DNA of 47,760 nucleotides. Source: Alphaproteobacteria bacterium. Its GTDB lineage: Bacteria > Pseudomonadota > Alphaproteobacteria > CADEGL01. Under the pieces are notes generated by a model. The model saw only the letters and a list, made by a program, of their open reading frames with translations, was not told the origin of the DNA and searched no databases. Location: assembly GCA_026400755.1 (NCBI GenBank), contig JAPLOM010000003.1:61562-109321 (forward strand), in the 5' to 3' direction. The position numbers and the translations under genes are program-made. This document shows positions 33,234 to 41,280 of the stretch, in pieces. Position 1 is the first letter of the stretch; the number at the start of each line of letters is the position of its first letter.

Positions 33234-34388
33234 CTAGTTGGTCACGAGATAACGCGGCGCGTGGCAGACTTGTTCGGAGCCCTTGCGCGTCACCACGGAA
33301 CTTTCACCGATCGACATGGACAGGCCCGTGCGGTCGTCCAGCAGCATCATCTGCTTGAAGAACAGCATGCCGGGCTTCAGCACCGTGGGGTTGCCCGCAT
33401 GAATGAAGCAACCCTCCATCCAGGTCGGCGGGAATTGCGCGCCCGTGGTGTAACCGCAGGCCGGCAGGGTGGTCTTCGCGAACTTGGAGCGCTTGATGAC
33501 CTTGGACTGGGCGTTGAACACGTCGGCCACCACGTTGCCGGGCCGGAATGCCTCCTCCGCCGCATCCAGCGCCTCGCGCACCACCTTGAACATCTCGCGG
33601 TGGGCCGGATGGATTTTGCCGGTCAGCACCACGAACATCATCACCGTGTGGTAGTGGCGATAGCAGGAGCCGAACTCGAACGTCGACTGGTCGTTCTTCT
33701 TGGACACGGGGCGGTGCCCCGTGTGGTAGCGCACGAACAGCGCCTCTTGGCCGGCGCCGATGGGCCAGCGCGAAGCCGGCGGGTCGCCATCGCCCGCCAC
33801 CATCACCTGCAGCATGTCGGCATAGATCTTGGCGATGGAGGCGCCGGGCACGCAGTCGCGCACGGCGATGTCGCGCGCGGCGTCGGCCAGTTCACCCGCA
33901 CGCCGGATGTATGTCAGCTCGGCAGGGCTCTTGAACATGCGCAGCGCGCTGACGAGGTCGGTCGCGTCCTCCGAACGGCAGAAGCCTTCCAGTGCCGAAT
34001 CCACCATCTTGGCGCGCTGGCCGGTCAGCCCGTAGGCGCCGTATTCCACGCCGATGCGCTTACCGCGCACGTTGTAGGATTCCAGCATATCGCGCAGGTC
34101 GAGGGCGGGTGTCGCCCCCTCACGGTCGATCCAGATGCGGACATCCTTGATGACCGAGGTGTATTTGGACTGCAGGCGGTCCGCCCCGCGCGTGACCAGC
34201 GCCAGGCTGCCATCGACGCCCAGCCACATGCCCTGGAACAAGGCGAAACCGTTGGTGTCGTAGCCGGTCAGGTAATACATGGTCTCCTGCCGGAAGCAGA
34301 GCAGACCATCCAACCCGCGCGCGGCGATCGCGCGCCGCGCGGCCATCTGGCGCCGTGCGAACTCCGCACGGCTGAAATGCAAGGCCAT
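33234..34388 (-). CDS. M24 'pita-bread' hydrolase, most divergent copy (paralogue c)
   Basis: The 384-residue paralogue has ETMYYLTGYDTNGF in the N-domain and FEFGSCYRHYH, ACGYTTGAQFPP, PGMLFFKQMM and SIGESSVVT in the C-domain. The position that is His in the other three copies (first former Glu ligand) is Gln here. The segment after the PP-x-WM motif reads GCFIHAGNP rather than WPMxWxxNP, so its pocket differs most and a different substrate is likely. GGGGGAG precedes ATG 34388. It lies 20 bases upstream of paralogue b and 77 bases downstream of the lipoprotein pair, on the same strand. Confidence 0.85.
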   Translation of the reverse strand: MALHFSRAEFARRQMAARRAIAARGLDGLLCFRQETMYYLTGYDTNGFALFQGMWLGVDGSLALVTRGADRLQSKYTSVIKDVRIWIDREGATPALDLRDMLESYNVRGKRIGVEYGAYGLTGQRAKMVDSALEGFCRSEDATDLVSALRMFKSPAELTYIRRAGELADAARDIAVRDCVPGASIAKIYADMLQVMVAGDGDPPASRWPIGAGQEALFVRYHTGHRPVSKKNDQSTFEFGSCYRHYHTVMMFVVLTGKIHPAHREMFKVVREALDAAEEAFRPGNVVADVFNAQSKVIKRSKFAKTTLPACGYTTGAQFPPTWMEGCFIHAGNPTVLKPGMLFFKQMMLLDDRTGLSMSIGESSVVTRKGSEQVCHAPRYLVTN

Positions 34389-34465
34389 CCGACGTCTCCC
34401 CCTTAGCTACGACGATCCACAAAAAGCCTAGGGAGTTTGCGCGGGCGCGGCAACGGGAAGCGGAC

Positions 34466-34885
34466 TTATGGAGGAGGAAGAGCCGGCAAGCCGAGCACCG
34501 TGCTGAGGCGGTCATAGAAGGTCTTTTGGTAAAATTCCGGAGCATCCACTTGCTGGCTTGCAAACTGACTACCGACGAAGACATCGAGTTGGACGGCGGT
34601 GCTTGCTCCATACGGCGTTACGCGTGCCTCGGCCATCAACCAGCCCTTTATCGCGGTCACCAAGCTATAAGAAAGATCGGCGCGCTTGACGATATAGCCC
34701 CCGTCGGAAAAGGAAGCGACCACTCCGCGCAAGACAGCCCGTGTGTCGTTGGTCGCGAAATGACGGGTTTGCATCGCCACGACTTCGCGTTCCGGCTTTT
34801 CGCTGATTTGGCGCGGCGATTTCTCCTCGCACCCCAACAGCGCAAGGGCCGCACAGACCGTCCACGCAAAGGCATAACGGATCAT
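34466..34885 (-). CDS. Small putative lipoprotein (distal member of a pair)
   Basis: The 139-residue protein starts at ATG 34885, overlapping the previous gene by four bases. It has a short signal sequence with lipobox ALLGC (Cys19). The mature part has a helix with RAVLRGVVASFSDGGYIV, a strand pair containing EARVTPYGASTAVQLDVFV, and a C-terminal amphipathic helix FYQKTFYDRLSTVLGL. I do not recognise the family. The same order of elements (R-x-x-L helix, G-aromatic-x-V, strand, T-x-[VI]QL strand, aromatic-rich C-terminal helix) occurs in the upstream lipoprotein, so the two look like diverged duplicates. G+C appears lower than in the flanking enzyme genes. Confidence 0.78.
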   Translation of the reverse strand: MIRYAFAWTVCAALALLGCEEKSPRQISEKPEREVVAMQTRHFATNDTRAVLRGVVASFSDGGYIVKRADLSYSLVTAIKGWLMAEARVTPYGASTAVQLDVFVGSQFASQQVDAPEFYQKTFYDRLSTVLGLPALPPP

Positions 34886-35466
34886 GGTCGGGGCTGGTGT
34901 CCGAATTTGTCGCTGAGATTGATGAAAAACTGTGTGTAAGGCTGGGGGTTCTCGACGCGTCCATAAAACCCGGTCAGCCAAAGCTGGATTCGCGTGGTGC
35001 CGGCCAGCGAATCCACGTCCGCGACGATGGCCGCATAGCCCGCCTGAGGCACATGGGTTCCTACCCCGGGTCCCTCCTTGATTTTCACCCCGGTAAGCAT
35101 CGCGATGGGTAAGGCAACGACCAGACCGAAAATGATTTGGTTGGCAGTTATGTCTTGAGGCTGTGCGCGGAAATCGCCGAGCAAAATCCCTGCCGGCATC
35201 GCGATCGGATTAACCACAAAGCCTTGGGCTTCGAGCACGTCTTTCGCAGCCGCCAAAAGCGCTTCGCGATCGACGCCGTCGTAGACGCGGGTTTGTGCCT
35301 TGAGAAGAACAGGCAACGAGTCCACAGAAGGCTGTGCGTTAGCCACTTCCAGCGCATAGTCGTTGTGGTCGCGAGACCGGCAGCCGTCTAGCAGCAGGAC
35401 AAAGCCCAGCGCGAAGAAAAGCGCGCGCGCAAGCGCACGCCCACGAAGACCAGCCCAGGCTCCCAT
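34882..35466 (-). CDS. Putative lipoprotein with an internal hydrophobic hairpin (proximal member of a pair)
   Basis: The 194-residue protein has a basic N-terminus, a hydrophobic stretch and lipobox LLLDGC (Cys29), predicting a lipid-anchored envelope protein. The mature part contains the helix DREALLAAAKDVLEAQGFVV (about 71-90) and a hydrophobic segment QIIFGLVVALPIAMLTGV (about 113-130). It also contains the strand pair AAIVADVDSLAGTTRIQLWL and a C-terminal YTQFFINLSDKF. The function is unknown. It lies 12 bases after the fourth M24 gene and overlaps the next lipoprotein gene by ATGA, so it is part of the M24 operon. Envelope anchoring in an otherwise cytoplasmic catabolic operon is unusual. 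Confidence 0.78.
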   Translation of the reverse strand: MGAWAGLRGRALARALFFALGFVLLLDGCRSRDHNDYALEVANAQPSVDSLPVLLKAQTRVYDGVDREALLAAAKDVLEAQGFVVNPIAMPAGILLGDFRAQPQDITANQIIFGLVVALPIAMLTGVKIKEGPGVGTHVPQAGYAAIVADVDSLAGTTRIQLWLTGFYGRVENPQPYTQFFINLSDKFGHQPRP

Positions 35467-35478
35467 ACCGCGGTATCG

Positions 35479-36630
35479 CTAGTTCACTACCAGCCGCCGG
35501 GGCGCGTGGTTGACGAGCTCACACTTGCCCTTGGTGACGATGGCCGTCTCACCCAGCGACATCGAAACGCCGGTGCGATCGTCGAGCAGGATCATGTGCA
35601 TGAAGAAGACCATGCCCGACTCGATCACCTGCGGGTTGTCCGCCCACATCATGGGCCAGTCCATCCACGAGGGCGGATAGGTGGCACCCAACGTGTAGCC
35701 GCAGGCCGCCAGCATCTGTTTCTTGAAGCCGGACTTCGTCATCGACTTGGCGTGGGCCGCATAAATATCGCCCACGGTCTTGCCCGCGCGCAGCGTCTCC
35801 TCGCACGCGGCCAACGCCATGCGGCATGCCTCGTACATATCCTTCTGCCGCTGGGTCGGCTTGCCCGTGATGACGTTGTGCATCAACGCGGCGTGGTAGT
35901 GGCGGTAGGAGGCTGCGAACTCGAACACCGCATTGTCCTGCTTGCCCACTTTGCCGTGGCCCGTGTGGTAACGGACCATGAGCGCGTCCTTGCCCGCACC
36001 CATGGGCCAACGCGAAGCGGTGGGATCGCCGTCGCCCCGCATGATGACGTTCATCATCTCGCCGTAGATGGCACCGATATGCTCGCCCGGCACGCACATG
36101 GCGTTGGCCACCGCCAGCGCCTCATCCGAGAGTTGACCCGCGCGGCGGACGTATTTCAACTCCGCCGGGCTCTTCACCAGGCGCAAGAGGCGTACCAGGT
36201 CGGTCGCATCCTCCGTGCGGCAGAAGCCTTCCAACGCCGCGTCGACCATGCGGCCGCGCTGCGCCGTGAAGCCGTAGGCGTGGTACTCGATGCCCACGCG
36301 TCCGCCCTTCGCACCCAGATCCTGCATCATGTCACGCAGGTCCATGGCGGGGTTGGCGCCGTCGCGGTCGTACCAGATGCGGATGTCCTTCAGCACCGAG
36401 GTCAGGCGCGACTGGATGCGGTCGGCCGTGCGGGTGAGCAGCGCGATGCGCCCGTTCTGGGCCAGATACATGCCCTGGAACATGCTGTAGCCGCCGGTGT
36501 CATAACCGGTCAGGTAATACATGCTCTCTTGACGGAAAATCAGAAGTCCATCCAAGCCCTGGCGCGCCATCTCGCGGCACGCGGCCGCCTGGCGGCGCTT
36601 GAACTCGTCTCGGCTGAAATGCAGTGCCAT
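35479..36630 (-). CDS. M24 'pita-bread' hydrolase without metal ligands (paralogue d)
   Basis: The 383-residue paralogue is most like copy b without its tail. The N-domain has ESMYYLTGYDTGGY and the C-domain has FEFAASYRHYH, ACGYTLGATYPP, SGMVFFMHMI (the usual PGM is SGM) and SLGETAIVTKG. The five former metal positions read Glu, His, Tyr, His, Glu as in copies a and b. GGGAGGG lies just before ATG 36630. It follows the large acyl-CoA dehydrogenase gene by 60 bases and precedes the lipoprotein pair, so the order acyl-CoA dehydrogenase, M24d, lipoproteins, M24c, M24b, M24a probably forms one transcript. Confidence 0.85.
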   Translation of the reverse strand: MALHFSRDEFKRRQAAACREMARQGLDGLLIFRQESMYYLTGYDTGGYSMFQGMYLAQNGRIALLTRTADRIQSRLTSVLKDIRIWYDRDGANPAMDLRDMMQDLGAKGGRVGIEYHAYGFTAQRGRMVDAALEGFCRTEDATDLVRLLRLVKSPAELKYVRRAGQLSDEALAVANAMCVPGEHIGAIYGEMMNVIMRGDGDPTASRWPMGAGKDALMVRYHTGHGKVGKQDNAVFEFAASYRHYHAALMHNVITGKPTQRQKDMYEACRMALAACEETLRAGKTVGDIYAAHAKSMTKSGFKKQMLAACGYTLGATYPPSWMDWPMMWADNPQVIESGMVFFMHMILLDDRTGVSMSLGETAIVTKGKCELVNHAPRRLVVN

Positions 36631-36690
36631 TCATCCCTCCCCTGCCGCGCGCGGATTGGCGCGGGGGAAGAATAAGCCCAGGACGCGGAC

Positions 36691-38484
36691 TTAGAAAAGC
36701 GCGGACGTGGCGTCGAGGCAGGTCGAATCGAGGCTGCGCAGCAACTCGCCCTGCGCACGCGTCTTCGGCAGCTCCCAATGGAAGAAGTAACGGCAGGCCG
36801 CAAGCTTGCCCCGGTAGAAATCGGCCTCAGGCCCGTCCGCGTGCGGCGCCGCGGCGATCGCTTGCTTCAACCATATCCATGCGATCACCAAGTGGCCGAT
36901 CATGTCGAGATAGACCGACGCATTGGCCAGGAACAGGTTGATCTGGCCTTTGTCCTTGGCGGCATGGAGCGCATCGGTCGTGGCCTTGGCGTCGGCGACC
37001 GCGGCCAAGAGCGCATCGGCCCACGCACGCAACGTAGCGTCTTTCTTCGCCGCCTCGGCGGTCTTGGTCATTTCCGCCGTCAACAACGCGAAGGCCGCGC
37101 CGTTTTCGAAGCTGACCTTGCGGCCGAGCAGGTCCAGCGCCTGGATGCCGTTGGTGCCTTCGTGGATCGGGTTCAGGCGGTTGTCGCGGTAATGCTGCTC
37201 GACCGTGAAGTCGCGCGTGTAGCCATAGCCGCCGTGGATCTGGATCGCCAACTCGTTGGCCTTGAGGCACCAGTCGGACGGCCAGGCCTTGATCACCGGC
37301 GTCAGGATCTCGAGCAGCAGATGGGCCTCGCGCTTGGCGACTTCGTCGGGCGCGGTCGCCTTCTCGTCCACCAGGCGGCAGCAGAACAGGCCGAGGGCGA
37401 AGGCGCCCTCCACATACGCCTTCTGCGCGAGCAGCATGCGGCGGATATCGGCGTGCTCGATCAGCGCCACTTGCGGCTTGGTCGGGTCCTTCTCCTGGGG
37501 CGGGCGGCCTTGCGGGCGGTTGCGCGCGTAATCCAGCGAGGCCAGATAGCCGGCATAGCCCAGCATGACGGCGCCCATGCCGACGCCGATGCGCGCCTCG
37601 TTCATCATGTGGAACATGCAGGCCAAGCCTTGGTTCGGCTGGCCGACCAGATAAGCCGTGCAGTCGTTGTTCTCGCCGAACTTGATCATGGTCGAGACGG
37701 TGCCGCGATAGCCCATCTTCTCGATCAGGCCGGCCAGCGCCACGTCGTTGCGTTTGCCGCGCGAGCCGTCGGCGTTGACGAGATAGCGCGGCACCAGGAA
37801 CAGCGACAGGCCCTTCACGCCCGGCGGCGCGCCCGCGATGCGCCCGAGGGCCAGATGCACGATGTTCTCCGACAATTCGTGATCGCCGCCGGAGATGAAG
37901 ATCTTCGTGCCCTTGAGCTTGTAGTGACCTTCCGGTTGCGGCTCCGCGCGCGTGGCGACGTCCGAGAGCGACGAACCCGCCTGCGGCTCGGTCAGCATCA
38001 TGGTGCCGAAATAGCGGCCTTCCAGCATGGGCTTGAGATAAAGCGCCTTCTGCTCCTGCGTGCCGAAGGCGCGCAGCAGATTGGCGTTCGCCATGGTCAG
38101 GAACGGATAGGCGATGGTGCCGACATTGGCGCCCTGGAAGAACGCCATGCAGGCCTGCGCCACGGTCCAGGGCAGTTGCAGCCCGCCCTCTTCCTCATCC
38201 ATGTGGGCGGACAGGAAGCCCGCTTCGCTGAACGCCGCGAGCGCCGGCTTCACCTCGGGGATGATCTTGACCTTGCCATCCACGAGATGCGGCTCGTTCA
38301 GGTCGGCCTTGCGGTTGTGCGGCTGGAACTTGTCGCGCGCGATGGCATGGGCCGTGTCCAGCACGGCGTCGAACGTCTCGCGGCCATGATCCTTGAAGCG
38401 CGGGCGGGCGCTGAGCGCCTCCACATCCAGAAGCTCATAAAGGACGAACTGGACATCGCGCGGATTGATGAACGGCAGGCTCAT
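36691..38484 (-). CDS. Large acyl-CoA dehydrogenase (about 600 aa, DmdC-like)
   Basis: The 597-residue protein has the acyl-CoA dehydrogenase core (about 40-440) with an extra C-terminal helical domain, the layout of the approximately 600-aa group that includes 3-methylmercaptopropionyl-CoA dehydrogenase DmdC. FAD-binding text MLTEPQAGSSLSDVATRAE and TKIFISGGDHE are present. The catalytic Glu is in NPIHEGTNGIQALDLLGRK. The N-terminal PFINPRDVQFVLYELLDVEAL is characteristic of this group. It introduces a double bond into an acyl-CoA of unusual structure. It heads the minus-strand operon with the M24 and lipoprotein genes, suggesting their product is finally handled as a CoA thioester. Confidence 0.92.
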   Translation of the reverse strand: MSLPFINPRDVQFVLYELLDVEALSARPRFKDHGRETFDAVLDTAHAIARDKFQPHNRKADLNEPHLVDGKVKIIPEVKPALAAFSEAGFLSAHMDEEEGGLQLPWTVAQACMAFFQGANVGTIAYPFLTMANANLLRAFGTQEQKALYLKPMLEGRYFGTMMLTEPQAGSSLSDVATRAEPQPEGHYKLKGTKIFISGGDHELSENIVHLALGRIAGAPPGVKGLSLFLVPRYLVNADGSRGKRNDVALAGLIEKMGYRGTVSTMIKFGENNDCTAYLVGQPNQGLACMFHMMNEARIGVGMGAVMLGYAGYLASLDYARNRPQGRPPQEKDPTKPQVALIEHADIRRMLLAQKAYVEGAFALGLFCCRLVDEKATAPDEVAKREAHLLLEILTPVIKAWPSDWCLKANELAIQIHGGYGYTRDFTVEQHYRDNRLNPIHEGTNGIQALDLLGRKVSFENGAAFALLTAEMTKTAEAAKKDATLRAWADALLAAVADAKATTDALHAAKDKGQINLFLANASVYLDMIGHLVIAWIWLKQAIAAAPHADGPEADFYRGKLAACRYFFHWELPKTRAQGELLRSLDSTCLDATSALF

Positions 38485-38580
38485 GGCGGGCTCGCGAAAC
38501 TGTAGGAAAGCCGTCGCTTATCTAGCATGAGCCGAACTGGGCCACCACCGGCCGGGGCCGCTTCCCGCGCCCCTGCCTGT

Positions 38581-38589
38581 TGCTATACT
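38581..38589 (+). promoter_or_regulatory. Candidate extended -10 promoter for the aldolase-GGT operon
   Basis: TGCTATACT is an extended -10 element (TGn plus TATACT at 38584-38589) located 63 bases before ATG 38653. The region 17 bases further upstream (CTTCCC) is a poor -35, as expected for an extended -10 promoter. Confidence 0.42.
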
Positions 38590-38652
38590 TGCCGCTGGCC
38601 TCCCCGGCCATGCCGCATAACAACCAAGCCATTTCAAACGAAAGGACTGTCG

Positions 38653-39435
38653 ATGCGCGAGAACAACGTGAAGAAGATCGTCGCCGCGGGCGGCAACGTG
38701 GTGAACGGCTGGCTGGGCGTGCCTTCGGGCGTCACCGCCGAGGCCATGGCGCACGTGGGCTGGGACAGCCTGTGCATCGACATGCAGCACGGCCTGGTGG
38801 ACTACCAAGCTTCCGTCTCCATGCTGCAGGCCATCTCGACCACCGACGTGACACCGCTGGTGCGCGTGCCGTGGAACGAGCCCGGCATCATCATGAAGTC
38901 TCTGGATGCGGGCGCCTACGGCATCATCTGCCCGATGATCAACAGCAAGGAAGAATGCGAGCGCTTCGTCGGCGCGACGCGTTATGCGCCCCAGGGCTAC
39001 CGCAGCTGGGGACCCGTGCGCGGCATGATCTATGGCGGCGCGGACTATGCGACCGGCGCCAACACTACGCTTCTGGCCATCGCCATGATCGAGACGGCCG
39101 AGGCGGTCGAGAACGTGGATGCCATCATGAGCGTGAAGGGGCTGGACGGCGTCTATGTCGGCCCGTCGGACATGGGCATCAGCATGGGCTTCGGCCCCGG
39201 CTTCGATCCGACCGAGCCCAAGCTGATCGAGAACTTCAAGAAGATCGCGGCGGCGGCCAAGCGCCACAAGATCTTCGCCGGCATCCACTGCGGCTCGTCC
39301 GCCTATGCGCTGAAGATGATCGAGCTGGGCTATCAGTTCGTCACCATCCTGGGCGAGACGCGCCTGATGACCTGGGCGGCGAAGAATGCGGTGACGGCGG
39401 TCAAGACCGGCAAGCCCAACCCCAACGCGCCGTAA
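38653..39435 (+). CDS. HpcH/HpaI-family class II aldolase
   Basis: The 260-residue TIM-barrel protein has the family's opening NGWLGVPSGVTAEAMAHVGWDSLCIDMQHG. The metal ligands are Glu in MIETAEAVENV and Asp in GVYVGPSDM, and the barrel ends with HCGSSAYAL and LGETRLMTWAAK. The family makes reversible aldol cleavages releasing pyruvate or a 2-oxo acid plus an aldehyde, normally with Mg2+ or Mn2+. ATG 38653 with AAAGGA upstream is chosen because the fold begins here; the in-frame codons before it lie in the promoter region. It is followed after 37 bases by the GGT homologue on the same strand. Confidence 0.9.
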   Translation: MRENNVKKIVAAGGNVVNGWLGVPSGVTAEAMAHVGWDSLCIDMQHGLVDYQASVSMLQAISTTDVTPLVRVPWNEPGIIMKSLDAGAYGIICPMINSKEECERFVGATRYAPQGYRSWGPVRGMIYGGADYATGANTTLLAIAMIETAEAVENVDAIMSVKGLDGVYVGPSDMGISMGFGPGFDPTEPKLIENFKKIAAAAKRHKIFAGIHCGSSAYALKMIELGYQFVTILGETRLMTWAAKNAVTAVKTGKPNPNAP

Positions 39436-39472
39436 TGCGAACCGGCCGGGTCTTTCGACACGCGGGAGAAGA

Positions 39473-41086
39473 ATGATGCGCGACTTCGAACTGCCCGGCC
39501 GCTCCGCCGTCCATGCCGCGAACGGCATGGCGGCGACGCCGCACCCCTTGGCCACCCGCACGGCGATCGACGTGCTGCAGGCGGGCGGCAACGCCATGGA
39601 TGCGGCCTTGGCCGCGAACGCCGTTCTGGGCGTGGTCGAGCCGGCCATGACCGGCGTCGGCGGCGACTGCGTCATTCTTTATGCGCCCAAGGGCGGTGCG
39701 GACATCACCGCCTTCATGGGCATCGGCCGCGCGCCGCAAGCCGCCACGCTGGAGTGGTACAAGCAAAAAGGCATCAATCACGCGCCGACCCTGTCGCCCC
39801 ACATGGTGGCCGTGCCGGGATTGGTCGATGCCTGGCATCAATTGTCGCGCGACCACGGCACTTGGCCGCTGGCGAAGCTTCTGGCCCAGGCCATCGCGTA
39901 TGCCGAGGACGGCCACCCCGTCCACGAGCGCGTGGCGCGGGATTGGACCAGCCTGTCGCCGATCCTGGCGCGCGATCCGGGCAGCAAGGGCGAGTTCCTG
40001 GCATCCGGCGCACCGCCCAAGCCCGGCACGATCCACCGCCGCCCCGCCCTGGCCGCGACCTTGAAGCGCATCGCGGCCGAAGGGCGCGACGGGTTCTATC
40101 GCGGCCCCGTGGCCGAGGACATCGTGGCCACGCTGCGGGCCCTGGGCGGGTTGCACACGCTGGAGGATTTCGCCGCGTTCCAGGGCGAATACGTCGCAAC
40201 CGTCGCCACCACCTATCGCGGCGTCGATCTTCTGATGTGCCCGCCGCCCTCGCTGGGCCTGGTCACGCAGGCCGCGCTCAACATCCTGTCGCACTTCGAC
40301 CTCGCCGGGCTCGAGCCGCTGTCGGCCGCGCGCCTGCACTTGGCCGTGGAATCCGCGCGCCTGGCCTATGCGGAACGGTCGCGCCTGCCGGCCGACGGCG
40401 TGGACGCCACAGCAGTCACCGCCGACATCCTGTCGGCCGCGCGCGCGAAGACACTGGCCGGACGCATCGATCCCAACCGCGCGATGGACAAGGTGGCAAG
40501 CCCGCCCAAGGGCGGCCCGGCCGAGACGACCTATCTGTGCGTCGTCGACCGCGAGCGCAACGCGGTCAGTTTCATGAGCACGATCGTGGATTTCTTCGGC
40601 AGCCGCGTGACCGCGCCGAAATCGGGCGTGATCCTGAACAGCCGCGGCGAGTACTACAATTCCGACGCGGCCGATCCCAATTGCTGGGCGCCGCGCAAAC
40701 GCCCCTTGTCGTATTCGCTGCCCGCCATGGCGCGGAAGGATGGGCGCACGGTGATGCCGTTCGGTCTCGTGGGCGGCTCGTTCCAGCCCATGGGCATGGC
40801 GCTGGTCTTCTCCAACATGGTCGATTTCGGCATGGACGTGCAGGAGGCGCTGACCGCGCCGCGCGTCTTCTCGCAGGATGGCGTGCTGGACTATGAGCGC
40901 GGCTTGCCGGACCACACGGCGCTGGATCTGGCCGCGCGCGGACACAAGGTGGTGCGCCGCTCGGAAGGGCCGCGTCGCGCCAACGGACCGCTCGGCGGCG
41001 GGCAGGCCATCTGGATCGATGGGAAGGAAGGCGTGCTCACCGGCGGGGCCGACCCGCGCAATGACGGCGCCGCCCTCGGCTACTGA
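39473..41086 (+). CDS. Gamma-glutamyltransferase-family Ntn-hydrolase, apparently cytoplasmic
   Basis: The 537-residue protein has the GGT precursor layout: large-subunit start ANGMAATPHPLATRTAIDVLQAGGNAMDAALAAN, MTGVGGDCVILY, and the autoprocessing site before Thr352 in ETTYLCVVDRERNAVSFMS, where Thr352 would be the new N-terminal nucleophile. Two things differ from periplasmic GGT. There is no signal peptide. The MDDF-type glutamate-binding segment of the small subunit is replaced by SRGEYYNSDAADPN, with SYSLPAM in place of the usual SSMTP. It may therefore be an acylase or amidase for another amide. Paired Met codons occur at 39473/39476 with GGGAGAAG upstream. It is coupled with a 63-aa protein gene downstream. 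Confidence 0.9.
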   Translation: MMRDFELPGRSAVHAANGMAATPHPLATRTAIDVLQAGGNAMDAALAANAVLGVVEPAMTGVGGDCVILYAPKGGADITAFMGIGRAPQAATLEWYKQKGINHAPTLSPHMVAVPGLVDAWHQLSRDHGTWPLAKLLAQAIAYAEDGHPVHERVARDWTSLSPILARDPGSKGEFLASGAPPKPGTIHRRPALAATLKRIAAEGRDGFYRGPVAEDIVATLRALGGLHTLEDFAAFQGEYVATVATTYRGVDLLMCPPPSLGLVTQAALNILSHFDLAGLEPLSAARLHLAVESARLAYAERSRLPADGVDATAVTADILSAARAKTLAGRIDPNRAMDKVASPPKGGPAETTYLCVVDRERNAVSFMSTIVDFFGSRVTAPKSGVILNSRGEYYNSDAADPNCWAPRKRPLSYSLPAMARKDGRTVMPFGLVGGSFQPMGMALVFSNMVDFGMDVQEALTAPRVFSQDGVLDYERGLPDHTALDLAARGHKVVRRSEGPRRANGPLGGGQAIWIDGKEGVLTGGADPRNDGAALGY

Positions 41087-41088
41087 CC

Positions 41089-41280
41089 ATGATCCGCATC
41101 GTCATCGAACGCTGGAAGCATTTGGACGGCAGCACCCAGCATCTCTGGTCCGTCTGGCGCGACGGCAAGCGCGTGGCCATGGGCAAGCCGCGCGCGACGG
41201 TGGAAGAGGCCGAAGCCGAGGCACAAGCGGCCTGCCAGAACGGGCTGGGCCGGCCGGCGGATACGGTGGAGCGGCTGTAG
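41089..41280 (+). CDS. Small conserved-looking hypothetical protein
   Basis: The 63-residue protein begins two bases after the GGT stop, on the same strand, and codon usage matches its neighbours. It has an N-terminal beta-strand pair (IRIVIERW...LWSVWRDGKRVAMG) and a C-terminal helix rich in Ala and Glu (TVEEAEAEAQAACQNGL). This looks like a small beta-beta-alpha domain. I do not recognise a family. No ribosome site is visible; translation probably relies on coupling to the GGT stop. Expression is plausible but unproven. Confidence 0.55.
   Translation: MIRIVIERWKHLDGSTQHLWSVWRDGKRVAMGKPRATVEEAEAEAQAACQNGLGRPADTVERL

Noticed and set aside
30760-33237. An 825-codon plus-strand reading frame opposite M24 paralogues a and b
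   Set aside because: It is an antisense artefact of high G+C; both M24 genes have starts, ribosome sites and conserved motifs on the minus strand.
30766-36630. Calling the M24 proteins Xaa-Pro aminopeptidases
   Set aside because: Four of the five metal-ligand positions are replaced in every copy.
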